Assembly (NCBI RefSeq): GCF_032678705.1
Contig: NZ_JAVTSS010000002.1
Span: forward strand, 310,001-374,000
Source: Pedobacter frigiditerrae
Lineage (GTDB): Bacteria > Bacteroidota > Bacteroidia > Sphingobacteriales > Sphingobacteriaceae
Direction of reading: 5' to 3'
DNA: 64,000 nucleotides
Shown: one piece after another, positions 7,733 through 17,913 of the stretch
How positions within the stretch are numbered: position 1 is the first letter of the stretch
How the letters are laid out: every line of letters starts with the position of its first letter
Position numbers and translations under genes: made by a program
Notes under the pieces: model-generated
The model's database searches: none
Seen by the model: the letters and a program-made list of their open reading frames with translations, nothing else
What the model was told of the DNA's origin: nothing

Positions 7733-9082
7733 TTATTGAAGTACAAATGTCATAACCGTTGAAGGATCTTCAACACTCGTAACCTTAGCATAAACGTTAG
7801 CTCCATCTACATGGTAATCAAAAGTTACACGATTCTGCAGTAAAAATGTATCTAACTTAGATAAAGGTATTGCAACATATCCACCAGAGGCAATAGCATT
7901 AGAAGTAAACTTATATACTCCTGCACCATCAACTGTATAACTATAAACAGTAGCTGTCACCCATCCCGATGTACCACCATTTTGACTACTAAATCCATTA
8001 ACTGTTAAGCGTTTATTTACAGTATTCCACACAAAGTTGATACGACCGTAGTTAAATGTATAAGGTTGGGTTGGTGGTACTAAACCATTATGATAATAAT
8101 TCAATATTACAGCACCATTGGCTGATGTCCCTGGATATATTGTTTTATATTCAGATAACATACCAGTATATTTTGTGCCCCACAATTGATAAAGAGGGAC
8201 TAAAGGTGTAGCTGAATTTTTAATTATATATTCTTTTCCACTACCATCAATTAAAACAAGTGTAGTTGCATCCTTCCAACGTAAACGCACAAATTTTATT
8301 CCTTGCCATATCAATCCAGTGCCAAGTATATCTATGCCATCTATATTCGATGCAATTTTCTGTCCACTTGAAACCACTGTATTTCCATCTGCTAAAACCC
8401 CTGTAAGGTCAAGTCTTTTTCCAGCACTTAGCGTATTAGTTAGATTTGGTGTAACACCTACCTTTAATGTGTTGGTACCAGAAACAATTTCTATAAAAGG
8501 GTTTTTATTAGTTGTAAAGAAACTCTTTAACTTATCTATTGTCGTCTTATAAGCACTTGCAACATACGAAGCCTTTTGAGCTGCTGTTGCTTTTACCATT
8601 ACAAGCGGTTGACGGTATTGACGCCCTACAAAAAATAAGCTATCTGCGTTTTGCCTTACATAAGTAAATTCTACATCTGATGAAAAACCACTACCTTGAG
8701 TTCCACCATAAACGCTTGCTTTCGGGTCTTGAAGAACTGATATGTAGTTATAAGTATCAAATGCCAACATCGCTCCCAAGCCTGTGGTAACTCTATATGT
8801 TGATGTGGCAGGTGTAGTTGAAGCGGCATCTGAAATATCACTGTACATAATTACATTTTGATTGGCATCAAAGCTCATATAGAAGCCATAACCACCACCA
8901 GCTGATGTAGGTAAAGTTGCTATCCAACCATTTGGCGATGAAGTTAGCGATGTATTCACTAAACTAATGGCATCTGCCATTCTTTCTTCTGGGTTTTTAT
9001 CAAAAACCGACTCAAATGAAGATTTCTTACAGCCTACAAATACAATTGCGGCGAAGAATAATAAATAAAATAACTTTTTCAT
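7733..9082 (-). CDS. DUF4302 family lipoprotein of the SusCD operon
   Basis: 449 residues. Signal peptide with lipobox ending at Cys18 (VFVGCKKS), then a large beta-rich region without catalytic motifs. The N-terminal block ERMADAISLVNTSLTSSPNG with the following YGFYMSFDANQNVIMYSD is the signature I associate with DUF4302, found as the last gene of SusCD operons that also encode a metallohydrolase lipoprotein. It starts 3 bases after the metallohydrolase stop. It is likely a surface-exposed accessory lipoprotein for substrate capture; the substrate is unknown. Confidence 0.85.
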   Translation of the reverse strand: MKKLFYLLFFAAIVFVGCKKSSFESVFDKNPEERMADAISLVNTSLTSSPNGWIATLPTSAGGGYGFYMSFDANQNVIMYSDISDAASTTPATSTYRVTTGLGAMLAFDTYNYISVLQDPKASVYGGTQGSGFSSDVEFTYVRQNADSLFFVGRQYRQPLVMVKATAAQKASYVASAYKTTIDKLKSFFTTNKNPFIEIVSGTNTLKVGVTPNLTNTLSAGKRLDLTGVLADGNTVVSSGQKIASNIDGIDILGTGLIWQGIKFVRLRWKDATTLVLIDGSGKEYIIKNSATPLVPLYQLWGTKYTGMLSEYKTIYPGTSANGAVILNYYHNGLVPPTQPYTFNYGRINFVWNTVNKRLTVNGFSSQNGGTSGWVTATVYSYTVDGAGVYKFTSNAIASGGYVAIPLSKLDTFLLQNRVTFDYHVDGANVYAKVTSVEDPSTVMTFVLQ

Positions 9083-9085
9083 AAT

Positions 9086-10468
9086 CTAAAGAGTTTGACC
9101 TAATGATCCATAAAAGTAATTTGCTGGTGTACTCGTTACATAAAAGCCACCAAAATTATTAAAATTATCAGCATTAATAGTGGCTGGCAACCAGGCTGCT
9201 GTAAAGTTGTTTCCTGTCAAATAGGCTTGAATCGTATTGGTAAAAGGAACTGTAAAAAGAGCTCCATTAGTAAATGTTGTACCAGTACCATTAGCTACTT
9301 TTGTAAACACTACGGCTCCAGTAGTTGGGTTAATCGTATATGTAAATGAATAATCTCCAAAATACTGTGTAGTAGCATTTGAGAATGCAGCACGTACAGT
9401 TAAAATGGTAGTAGATTCAAAGCGCATTTGTACATAATCTAAATGATATTTCTGAGTAGCACTATAAGCCAAAATAGCTGCTTTTAGATTATTATATGCA
9501 GTTGCATATTCAGTAGAAATCCCATTTGCAGTGTACAAACCATCTTCTAAATTAGTAGTCATGGTTTTAAACAAATTTTGGCCCATCCAATAAGGAAAGC
9601 TTGCTTGGGCATATTTATATTGATTTCTTACTACATTTTGGATTTCTTGTTGCAGTTTTCTAAAATCAACACCTAAGTTCACCGTAAAATACTGTACCAC
9701 ACTCGCCTCTTTTGCTTTTAAAGCAGCTTTACCAGCTACTGTAGAAGCATTGGCACGAGCATCAAACCAAGCTTGTCCAAACACCAACAAATGTGATGTT
9801 GTTTCTGCAAAATCTTCCACAGCTTCACTTGAAGCATAAGGTGTAACATAGCCATTATCACGAGCCGTAGCATCAGCTACAGTTGTCCATGTTGCGTTGT
9901 AAGTAGCTTTAGTGATGTTTTGAAAATCTGCTGGCATAGGCACCAATTGATTTAAAATGTGCGTAAATTCATGATGTATCGTTTTTAATTTACCAACAAC
10001 CAAAGAAGAGTTTGTCGCATCGAAATTATTGATATCATAAATAGTTACACGTCTACCAGCAGATGCTGTGGCTAGAATCATTGAACCATCAGTTTGATAA
10101 GCACCAGAACCGTACATTACCCACTCTTTAGGAACATTCTTTTTGATAAAAGTAACACCGGCAACTTTCCTGTAAGGTAAAATGAACCCGTCCAATACAG
10201 TTTGCATTTGCGGTCTTACACTTGCTGTATTACTAGGAGCAACATTTTTATCATTATCGTAGAAATATCTACTGTAACGATAAATTACATCCATGTTATA
10301 TTCATCTAAAAACGTTGCTTTTAACCAAGCATCCAATTCTGTGTTAGCAACAGGATTGTCTATATTATATTTCGTTAAATCAACATTTAATTTTTCTTCA
10401 TTACGGCATGAAATCATCATGGTAAGAAGAACAATAAAACTTAGCGTTTTAAATATATTCTTTTTCAT
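9086..10468 (-). CDS. Substrate import-associated zinc metallohydrolase lipoprotein
   Basis: 460 residues. Lipoprotein signal with Cys21 (MMISCRNEE). A zincin motif HHEFTHILNQ places HExxH at about 166-170, and a second acidic block EAVEDFAETTSH about 50 residues later can supply the third ligand. This matches the lipoprotein metallohydrolase family found beside SusC/SusD pairs. Its position between susD and DUF4302, with 3-8 base gaps, shows co-expression. It probably cleaves a peptide or glycopeptide at the cell surface before import; the substrate cannot be read from sequence. Confidence 0.9.
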   Translation of the reverse strand: MKKNIFKTLSFIVLLTMMISCRNEEKLNVDLTKYNIDNPVANTELDAWLKATFLDEYNMDVIYRYSRYFYDNDKNVAPSNTASVRPQMQTVLDGFILPYRKVAGVTFIKKNVPKEWVMYGSGAYQTDGSMILATASAGRRVTIYDINNFDATNSSLVVGKLKTIHHEFTHILNQLVPMPADFQNITKATYNATWTTVADATARDNGYVTPYASSEAVEDFAETTSHLLVFGQAWFDARANASTVAGKAALKAKEASVVQYFTVNLGVDFRKLQQEIQNVVRNQYKYAQASFPYWMGQNLFKTMTTNLEDGLYTANGISTEYATAYNNLKAAILAYSATQKYHLDYVQMRFESTTILTVRAAFSNATTQYFGDYSFTYTINPTTGAVVFTKVANGTGTTFTNGALFTVPFTNTIQAYLTGNNFTAAWLPATINADNFNNFGGFYVTSTPANYFYGSLGQTL

Positions 10469-10476
10469 AATTTCTA

Positions 10477-11958
10477 TTATCTAGGATTTAAAGGAACACC
10501 AGAAAGTTTAGCTTCTTCAGGAATTTGGAAAACACGACGATTATCACCGGCCTCTAATGTAACAAAGGTTTCTACGCCGTTTGCATCGTAAATGTTATGC
10601 TTAACAGGCAAATGATTTCTTAAGATATCCATCCATCTCATTCCTTCTTGTAGAAATTGGGCCTTTTTAATGTCTAAAATCAATTTTACTATACCTTCCT
10701 TAGGATCTGCGACACCATAAAATGTAGCTACTTTTGCTTGTGTAGCTGCATCTGCTGCCGGATTGTAATTAGCTACAGTATTTGCGAGAATAAGGTTTGC
10801 ATCCTTTAGTGCATTTTCATACTGTCCTAATTTAGCGTAAGCTTCGCCTCTGTTCAATAAAGCTTCATCTGTTATTAACAATGGAGCCATAATATATGGA
10901 AATCCAATATTAGCAACTTGATCCGTTACATAAAAATACTCACGATATTTATAAGCTGTATAATTTGGAACTCCATAAGACAGAATTTTATTTTGATATG
11001 CTTTTCCTGTAATGTTCCCAGATGAACCACCGGCGGCAAACATTTTCACCAAATTTTGACCATAACCATATCTCGGGCTAGTTAACCTTTGATAAGCCGA
11101 GTATTGATTAGCTAATAAGAGAATGTGCTTTTGATCTGATTTTGTAAGCGCCGCTTGATAATCAGCTGTGCTCATTGCAGCTAGGCTAGAGTTAAATGGC
11201 CTAACTTGACCAGTATAATCACCACCAGCAACAACTGCGTTAGCGTGGTCAATCACTTTTTGATATTCACCTTTAAATAGATAAAACCGAGCAGCAAAGG
11301 CGTGTGCAGCTGCTGGAGTAAAGTGATATTTTGGCACCGAGTAAGCAGAAGCAGATAATAAGGCGATACCTTCCGTTAAATCTTTTTCGATTTGCTCATA
11401 GGTAGATTTAACAGTGCCTCTATCATACTGTTGAATAACTTTCGTTTCAGGAACAGTTACATAGGGAATACCTGGTGAATCATTAGCACCACCAATTGTA
11501 TATTCCTTAGCGAAAAATGTAACCAACATAAAATGAGCATAAGCTCTTGCTACCAAGGCTTCTCCTTTATAAGGTAAAACTGCATTGCCGAAATCATTCT
11601 GTTGGATTGATTCCAATGCTTGATTAGCCGCTGCGATACCTGAATAACAACCATTCCAATAATTGGTTGAAGTTCCGGTTCCGGCACCCACAACATCTTT
11701 CCAGAAATATGGCAGGGTAGACACATCAGCAGTTGTACCAACTCCATTTCCTTTGTCTTCTGCATTGTCTGATGCTGCTTCAGTAAAAGTATAATAATCA
11801 TATTGTGGATAAGCTGTTGCAACCAATTGAGCAACCTTAGACACGCTATTAATTTGAGTTCTATTATCAGGCTCTTGATCTAAATATTTATTACACGATT
11901 GTGCGGTAAATAAGAGTGGCAACCCAAATAATAAAAAATGTTTTGTATTTAATTTCAT
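10477..11958 (-). CDS. SusD/RagB family outer-membrane nutrient-binding lipoprotein
   Basis: 493 residues. Signal peptide ends in a lipobox with Cys22 (FTAQSCNKYLDQEPD), the standard SusD start. The body has the SusD helical layout with TPR-like helices, for example ALVARAYAHFMLVTFFAKEYT and LLNRGEAYAKLGQYENALKD. The C-terminal end of the family is present (GMRWMDILRNHLPV, then RRVFQIPEEA). SusD proteins form the lid on the SusC pore. It follows susC by 12 bases. Confidence 0.95.
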   Translation of the reverse strand: MKLNTKHFLLFGLPLLFTAQSCNKYLDQEPDNRTQINSVSKVAQLVATAYPQYDYYTFTEAASDNAEDKGNGVGTTADVSTLPYFWKDVVGAGTGTSTNYWNGCYSGIAAANQALESIQQNDFGNAVLPYKGEALVARAYAHFMLVTFFAKEYTIGGANDSPGIPYVTVPETKVIQQYDRGTVKSTYEQIEKDLTEGIALLSASAYSVPKYHFTPAAAHAFAARFYLFKGEYQKVIDHANAVVAGGDYTGQVRPFNSSLAAMSTADYQAALTKSDQKHILLLANQYSAYQRLTSPRYGYGQNLVKMFAAGGSSGNITGKAYQNKILSYGVPNYTAYKYREYFYVTDQVANIGFPYIMAPLLITDEALLNRGEAYAKLGQYENALKDANLILANTVANYNPAADAATQAKVATFYGVADPKEGIVKLILDIKKAQFLQEGMRWMDILRNHLPVKHNIYDANGVETFVTLEAGDNRRVFQIPEEAKLSGVPLNPR

Positions 11959-11970
11959 GATATTTTATTT

Positions 11971-14900
11971 TTAGAATCCAACCTTTAATGATAATGTATA
12001 TTGCTGTGGAATAGGCAATGCAACTCCTCCATTCCCAAAAAATTCAGGATCTTGTCCATTTAAGCGCTTATCTGAATATAATAAAGCGATGTTATTGCCA
12101 ATTAGAGATACAGTAGCATTTGCTACGTGTAATTTCGAAGTTATTCTTTTTGGTATATCATAGCCTAATGAAACTTGTTTAAACCTGATAAAGTCACCTT
12201 TTGCTACACGTTCACTAGAGAAATTATATAAGTTGTATGGATAACGTGCATCAAGAATAGCACCATTAGCTTGTTTAATAATCCTAGCAGATGTAAATCC
12301 ATCTAGCATTGCAGGTACATTAGTAAATGCCTCATCACCAGGTTGAATCCATCTATTTAACATACTCTTAGACATGGAGTAAAGATCTGGATAGTTTGAT
12401 GAAAACGTTTGTGCCAAACGGATATAATTACCAGCAGCAAAAGTAAATAATGCTGAGAAACTAAACCCTTTATATTTAAATTGATTGTAAAAACCACCAG
12501 TAAAAGTAGGATCTATTGGGCCTTCATATTTTAGGTAATTGATATTTGTACTTTGCAAATTCACATAAGTATTTTTAACTCCAGCTTGATCAATATAATA
12601 TGGATAGCCGTAATCATGATCTAAACCTGCAAATTGGATAGAATATAAACCACTTTGAGCATGCCCAACTAAAGCTCCCCCATTATCATCTACTAAATCA
12701 AAAATTCTTGGACTAACTTCTAAACTAGTGATTTCGTTTTTATTGAAGGCAAAATTAAATTGAGTTCTCCATCTAAATTCATCATTGTTAATCGCATTAC
12801 CTGCTATAGTAAACTCTATACCTTTAGCCTTCATTTTTCCGTAATTAGCTGTTTTGGTAAACTCGCCACCAATACCAGAGGTGTTAATCCTACCAATTAA
12901 GTCATAAATATCTCTCTTATATAAATCTACGGTTAAATTAATTCTATCTTTCAAAAATGTTAAATCAAGCCCAATGTTTGCTTCCTTCAATTTCTCCCAA
13001 GTTAATTCATTGTTAGCTAAGCTAGAAATGTAAGTAACCGTTTCTTTTTCATTCTCATAAGGTCTTCTCGAAAGTTGGTTATAGTATACAGCAGCTGAGT
13101 TATTTGCATTTCCGATATTGGCTACTAAGCCATAGGTACCTCTAACTCTTGCAGAAGTAAGGTAATCGTTTTTAGGCCAAAAACTTTCTTGATCTATATT
13201 CCAAGCTCCAGAAACATTCCAAGTTGGCAACCATCTAGCAGTCCTACTTTTTCCCATTAAGTTAGACCCATCATAACGAGTTGTCGCATTAAAACTATAC
13301 TTGTCTTTATAGGCATAAGCTGCTCTTAAGGCAAATGCTGCAAAACGATCCGCTCCTGTGCTCATTGCATAATAAGGAGCTCCAGATTCTTGACCTTTTT
13401 TAAAGTAATTATAGTTCGCATTTACGATACCGCCATTTTCATATTGATAACCAACTCCATCAAATCTTGATGTTTGTCTGTCGATGTAACGAACTTCCAT
13501 AGACCCGAACACATTTAACTTATGATCTGTAGCAATGGTTTTGTCGAATTCTAAATTCTGTCTAAAATAATAGTTTTTTAGATTATCATAATTTACATTA
13601 TAAAAACCACCTTGAGGTAAAATTACGATTGGATAAGCTGATAAATCATCAGGATTCTGATACAAGAAAGGATTATTACCTAATACTGTTGGGTCATTTG
13701 CACCTGCTCTAAAAGCTTGTGCCATATTAGAATTTTCCTTGATATAATGTTGACGATCAGTTTTGGCATAACGATAAGCACCATCAATCGAGTAAGTTAA
13801 ACTTGGAATGATTTTATACCTAACACCCCCTTGTACTTTAAAGTCTATTTGCCCTAATGTTAAATAGTTATTCTCTAGTTCGCTTAAAATATTAAATGGA
13901 GCATAGTTTCTAGTAAAAAACTCTCTACTTCCATCTGCATTATAAGCCGTAACTGCTCTACTTGTATTTAAAGCATAAGAATATGGGTTAATATCAAAAT
14001 CTCTTGAAAATGTTCCATATACTGGATCAGAATTTCTGGTTAATGTACCAGGAGCACGTTGATCCCTAACAGACCCATTAACCAATAACTCTCCACTTAA
14101 TTTAGGACTCATTTTAAAGTTAATTCTGAAATTTCCTGTAAAACGATCTACCTCATTCCCTATAGTTTGACCATTATCATGTAAATATGAAGTAGATGCA
14201 TAAGTTTGGAATTTTTCAGTTCCAGAGGTAATACTTAAAGAATGCTCTTGAAGTAATGAGTTCTTAAATAAGATATCAAACCAATCTGTATTAGCATTGG
14301 CGTAACGTTCTAAATATTTAGTACGACTGATTACATCATTTTTCAATTCATAGGTATTTGTAGCAGGATCATAGTTGTACAATGCATTATACATTTTACC
14401 AAAAGGACCAATGTTTGCACCTTTAGTCGATGTCTGTTGAAAATATCCTTTATTTTCAAGCTCAAGCATAATCGACATTTGATCTGCAGAGTTTAATATA
14501 TCGAATTGTGAATAAGTTGGTTTTAAATAAGTGGTAAAGTTACCTGTATAGTTAATTCTTGGCGTACCTTCTGTTTGACGACCTTTTTTAGTAGTCACTA
14601 CAATTACCCCATTCATTGCACGAGCACCATACATCGCTGTTGCAGCAGCATCCTTTAAAATATTAAAACTCTCAATATCATCCGGATTCAACCCAGCAAC
14701 TGATGACCCAATTAAAGTATTCGCATCACCTGTAGATAGTGCATCATTAGAGATATTTACAACATCTTCTAAAATAATACCATCAACAACCCATAATGGT
14801 TTATTATCTCCTGAAATAGATGTAGCACCACGAACACGGATTTTAGGAGCGGCACCAAAAGTACCCGAAACATTCTGAACAGATACACCTGCTACCTGTC

Positions 14901-15618
14901 CTTCTAACATACGGCTAATATCAGGAACACCATTACGTTGAGCATCTTCTGCCTTAACCTGTGTAGAAGACCCAGTAAAAAGTTTTCTATCTAGTTTTTG
15001 GTAACCAGTTGAAACAATATTTACCTCTTTTAACTGATTGGCATCTTCATCAAGACTAATGTCGATTTTTGTTTTATTGCCAACAGCAAATTCTTCTGTT
15101 TTATAACCTAGGTATCTAAATACCAAAACAGCTGTCTCATCTTTAACTGAAATAGTATACTCTCCTTTTTCATTGGTTGAAACAACGGTTCCTGTTCCTT
15201 TAACAAAAACACTCACACCTGGTACAGGTTGCCCATCTTTTTTGTCCTTTACCACACCCTTTACCACAATATCTCTGTGAACAACTGGTAATGGGGATTG
15301 AACTTTCAAAATTACTTGACTACCAACTTGTCGATAACCTATATTTTTTTGTTTCAATTGGTCTAACGATTCTTGCACAGTCCCAAGTTTCTCAGGCACT
15401 TCCAATATCATAGATTTACTAATCTCTGATGCATCATAAACAAAACTTATTTTATAAGTCTGTTCCATCTTCTTTAAATACGTGTCAAGTCTTTCTGGTT
15501 TTGCTTTTCCTTGTTGCAATTCTGCATGGGCTAAAGACGACCAAAAGATTGCACAAACAAGCAGTACCGTTTGGTACAAACTTATTCCAGCTTTTCTTTT
15601 GTAGAAATTTTTCTCCAT
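11971..15618 (-). CDS. SusC/RagA TonB-linked outer-membrane transporter with STN signalling domain
   Basis: 1215 residues. Signal segment 1-32, an STN (secretin/TonB short N-terminal) domain about 44-106, a carboxypeptidase-like regulatory beta domain about 118-190, a TonB-box-like stretch near 199-208 (EVNIVSTGYQ), a plug domain about 210-340 (IRVRGATSISG, LWVVDGIILED) and a 22-strand-type barrel ending in Phe (LSLKVGF). The STN domain is the part that contacts an FecR anti-sigma factor, so this transporter also signals its ligand state to FecR/FecI, encoded just upstream. The ligand is unknown; the metallohydrolase partner hints at a peptide-type substrate. Confidence 0.95.
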   Translation of the reverse strand: MEKNFYKRKAGISLYQTVLLVCAIFWSSLAHAELQQGKAKPERLDTYLKKMEQTYKISFVYDASEISKSMILEVPEKLGTVQESLDQLKQKNIGYRQVGSQVILKVQSPLPVVHRDIVVKGVVKDKKDGQPVPGVSVFVKGTGTVVSTNEKGEYTISVKDETAVLVFRYLGYKTEEFAVGNKTKIDISLDEDANQLKEVNIVSTGYQKLDRKLFTGSSTQVKAEDAQRNGVPDISRMLEGQVAGVSVQNVSGTFGAAPKIRVRGATSISGDNKPLWVVDGIILEDVVNISNDALSTGDANTLIGSSVAGLNPDDIESFNILKDAAATAMYGARAMNGVIVVTTKKGRQTEGTPRINYTGNFTTYLKPTYSQFDILNSADQMSIMLELENKGYFQQTSTKGANIGPFGKMYNALYNYDPATNTYELKNDVISRTKYLERYANANTDWFDILFKNSLLQEHSLSITSGTEKFQTYASTSYLHDNGQTIGNEVDRFTGNFRINFKMSPKLSGELLVNGSVRDQRAPGTLTRNSDPVYGTFSRDFDINPYSYALNTSRAVTAYNADGSREFFTRNYAPFNILSELENNYLTLGQIDFKVQGGVRYKIIPSLTYSIDGAYRYAKTDRQHYIKENSNMAQAFRAGANDPTVLGNNPFLYQNPDDLSAYPIVILPQGGFYNVNYDNLKNYYFRQNLEFDKTIATDHKLNVFGSMEVRYIDRQTSRFDGVGYQYENGGIVNANYNYFKKGQESGAPYYAMSTGADRFAAFALRAAYAYKDKYSFNATTRYDGSNLMGKSRTARWLPTWNVSGAWNIDQESFWPKNDYLTSARVRGTYGLVANIGNANNSAAVYYNQLSRRPYENEKETVTYISSLANNELTWEKLKEANIGLDLTFLKDRINLTVDLYKRDIYDLIGRINTSGIGGEFTKTANYGKMKAKGIEFTIAGNAINNDEFRWRTQFNFAFNKNEITSLEVSPRIFDLVDDNGGALVGHAQSGLYSIQFAGLDHDYGYPYYIDQAGVKNTYVNLQSTNINYLKYEGPIDPTFTGGFYNQFKYKGFSFSALFTFAAGNYIRLAQTFSSNYPDLYSMSKSMLNRWIQPGDEAFTNVPAMLDGFTSARIIKQANGAILDARYPYNLYNFSSERVAKGDFIRFKQVSLGYDIPKRITSKLHVANATVSLIGNNIALLYSDKRLNGQDPEFFGNGGVALPIPQQYTLSLKVGF

Positions 15619-15651
15619 AGTTTGTTTGTTTAATAATTTGTTTGTGGTTGT

Positions 15652-16608
15652 TTAGGGTGTTATTAAATTTATTTGGTTGTTTTCTTTACTAATTCTAATA
15701 TTATAGGTTTTATTCAATATCTCTAAAACTTGATCCAAGGTTTGATACTTGAAAGTTGCATTTAGCTTTTTCTCAGCATGTTTGTCATTTTTTAGTTTAA
15801 TATTTGCACCGTAATACTCTGTTAATTGTTTACACACTTCCTCTAATGGTGTATCCACAAAGATCAACTCCTTTGTTAGCCATGAATCAGAATTTTGAGC
15901 TGTTTTGGTTAAAAATTCTTTTTTAGTTACATCATAAGTAAGTGCCTGCCCAGCTGTTAATATAGATGTTGTACCATTTTGGTAAGGTGTAAATATTACT
16001 TTTCCGGTTATTACGCCTAAATCAATCTTAGATTTAGACATTTTAATATTGAAAGAAGTACCTAACACTACTACGTTAGATTTATTCATGATAACCTTGA
16101 AAGGATGATTAGGATCTTTATGGATTTTGAAAAAAGCTTGTCCCTTTAACAAAGAAATTTCTCTTATCGCGTCAAACTTATCAGGATACCTTACTTCGCT
16201 ATTTTCTGCAAGAATAACTACAGAACCATCAGCTAATCTTACAGAATCAACTTGATTTTCATTTGTCGATTTTACAGTAAAAACGGTTTTTGTACTTTGG
16301 TTATAGATTAGATAACCAATAGAGAATAATAAGATGGAGGCTGCAATTCTTGTTAACCAAAAAGTTTTTTTCTTAGGCGATTCCTTAATTAAATGGCCCT
16401 TAAACTTTTGAATTGCTTGATCAGCATCTACTTCATTAATCCTAGATGCCTTGCCAGAAAGCTCCCATAAGTTTTTTATTTCTAAGAAGAATGTGTCATT
16501 TTCAGTAGACTCAGCTCTATATTTTTCAACTTCCAATTGCATTTCCAAATCAGAAGGATTGTTTAAATGCCTAGAAATTAAATCTAAAAATTCAGGGTTT
16601 GAGAGCAT
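15652..16608 (-). CDS. FecR family anti-sigma/signal transducer
   Basis: 318 residues. Cytoplasmic N-terminal region about 1-80, one membrane segment about 84-103, then a periplasmic FecR domain (about 113-205; VRLADGSVVILAENSEVRYP and LGTSFNIKMSKS are typical), and a C-terminal DUF4974/STN-like domain (about 245-316; PLEEVCKQLTEYYGANI). It would relay the state of the SusC STN domain to the sigma factor encoded 48 bases upstream. Confidence 0.94.
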   Translation of the reverse strand: MLSNPEFLDLISRHLNNPSDLEMQLEVEKYRAESTENDTFFLEIKNLWELSGKASRINEVDADQAIQKFKGHLIKESPKKKTFWLTRIAASILLFSIGYLIYNQSTKTVFTVKSTNENQVDSVRLADGSVVILAENSEVRYPDKFDAIREISLLKGQAFFKIHKDPNHPFKVIMNKSNVVVLGTSFNIKMSKSKIDLGVITGKVIFTPYQNGTTSILTAGQALTYDVTKKEFLTKTAQNSDSWLTKELIFVDTPLEEVCKQLTEYYGANIKLKNDKHAEKKLNATFKYQTLDQVLEILNKTYNIRISKENNQINLITP

Positions 16609-16656
16609 AAAATTTTGTTAGTTATACTCTAAAGACAATTAACCTTGAAAAAACCC

Positions 16657-17262
16657 CTAGCTAATTAGCAGAAAATTTAAAAAAATTAAAAACTTCTTAT
16701 TCTGCAGCTTGTTTTTGATTGTTTTTCTACCCAAAAGCTCAACCCTTAGTAACTTTAAAGCATTAGCTATATGATTTTCCACGGTACGCTCAGAGATATC
16801 AAGCAAATTTGCTATCTCTTTATATTTTAAGTGTTCAAATCTGCTTAATTTAAACACTTTTTTACATTGGGCGGGAAGTTTTTCAATTTCATTATTAATG
16901 AGCACAATTAGCTCATTCTCTTCATCAAGTTCGACTAGCGATTCTTCAGAATAATTAGATGCAATTTTTAGATGATGACGTTCTATGTTTTTCTGTCTAT
17001 TTAGATAATTTATAGACGCATTGATAACTGACCTATATAAATAAGAATTGATGGATTTAATTTCGTTGAGCCCTTCAGGGTCTTCCCAAATCTTTAAGAA
17101 AACATCTTGTACAATTTCTTCTGCAATGAAAACATCCTCAACATATTTATCACTAGTTAACAATAGTTTTTGAAAAAACTGCGTATAAAAATTAGTGAAA
17201 GCCGGCACTTGGTTTTCATTGATAACTACATATAAATCCGTTCCTGTTTTTATATTTATCAC
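16657..17262 (-). CDS. ECF RNA polymerase sigma factor (FecI-like)
   Basis: 201 residues. The start codon is GTG at 17262. Region 2 covers about 30-95 (AEEIVQDVFLKIWED, SINSYLYRSVINASINYL) and region 4 about 125-180, with the helix-turn-helix YKEIANLLDISERTVENHI. The C-terminal tail ends hydrophobic. It is first in the operon with fecR, susC and susD, the arrangement in which ligand binding at SusC releases the sigma factor to transcribe the operon. Confidence 0.94.
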   Translation of the reverse strand: MINIKTGTDLYVVINENQVPAFTNFYTQFFQKLLLTSDKYVEDVFIAEEIVQDVFLKIWEDPEGLNEIKSINSYLYRSVINASINYLNRQKNIERHHLKIASNYSEESLVELDEENELIVLINNEIEKLPAQCKKVFKLSRFEHLKYKEIANLLDISERTVENHIANALKLLRVELLGRKTIKNKLQNKKFLIFLNFLLIS

Positions 17263-17308
17263 GTAACACTAAATTTATCCCTGCCTAATATAGGAATAAA
17301 ACAGCTTT

Positions 17309-17328
17309 AAGTAAAAAGAGTTTTACTT
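17309..17328 (-). terminator. Short hairpin after DUF420 (weak terminator candidate)
   Basis: A perfect 8-bp AT-rich stem (AAGTAAAA / TTTTACTT) with a 4-base loop lies 13 bases after the DUF420 stop and before fecI. It lacks a convincing T tract, so it may instead be a regulatory dyad for the fecI promoter. Confidence 0.3.
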
Positions 17329-17341
17329 CGAAGATATACGG

Positions 17342-17881
17342 CTAATAATTATAATATGGAGCAATCATTAGGTATACAATAACACCAGTAACTGCTACAT
17401 ATAACCACATCGGGAAAGTGATTTTAGCTATTTTTTTATGCTTATCAAATCTTTCGGCTAAGGCCCTTACATATGTGATCAATACAAAAGGTATAATAAT
17501 TACAGATAAGCAAATATGGGTAATCAGGATAAAATAATAAACGTATTTAATCGTGCCCTCTCCCCCAAATTTTGTAGAATCTGACGTCATGTGGTAAGCA
17601 ACATACATACCTAGAAATAATACCGATAGCAAAATGGCAAACTTCATTAAGTTTTCATGAAGTTTTCTTTTCCCATTCTTAATGGCAACAACAGCGATAA
17701 CCAGTACTATTGCAGTTAATCCATTAATTGTTGCGTAAATGGGAGGCAAAAAAGACAATGGCTTTACGTCATAACCAAGCTTCCTTAAATTAACACCAAA
17801 TAATAATGCTACAACCAAGGGGATTGCGATGGATAAAGTAATGATCCATTTATTATATTTTTGCTCTACTGGAGTATTCAT
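17342..17881 (-). CDS. DUF420 membrane protein (CtaM-like oxidase assembly factor)
   Basis: 179 residues from ATG 17881 (MNTPVEQKYNKW). The in-frame upstream start at 17908 adds nine residues with no support. There are about five membrane segments, with His-containing motifs in and near them (HENLMKFAILLS, ITHICLSVIII). DUF420 includes the Firmicute protein CtaM/YozB needed for heme A oxidase maturation; the position at the end of the oxidase operon agrees. It lies after the Sco-like gene, separated by the heptamer array at 17914-17983. Confidence 0.88.
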   Translation of the reverse strand: MNTPVEQKYNKWIITLSIAIPLVVALLFGVNLRKLGYDVKPLSFLPPIYATINGLTAIVLVIAVVAIKNGKRKLHENLMKFAILLSVLFLGMYVAYHMTSDSTKFGGEGTIKYVYYFILITHICLSVIIIPFVLITYVRALAERFDKHKKIAKITFPMWLYVAVTGVIVYLMIAPYYNY

Positions 17882-17913
17882 ATTAATTAGCTTAACTTGT
17901 TTAGCCAAATTTC

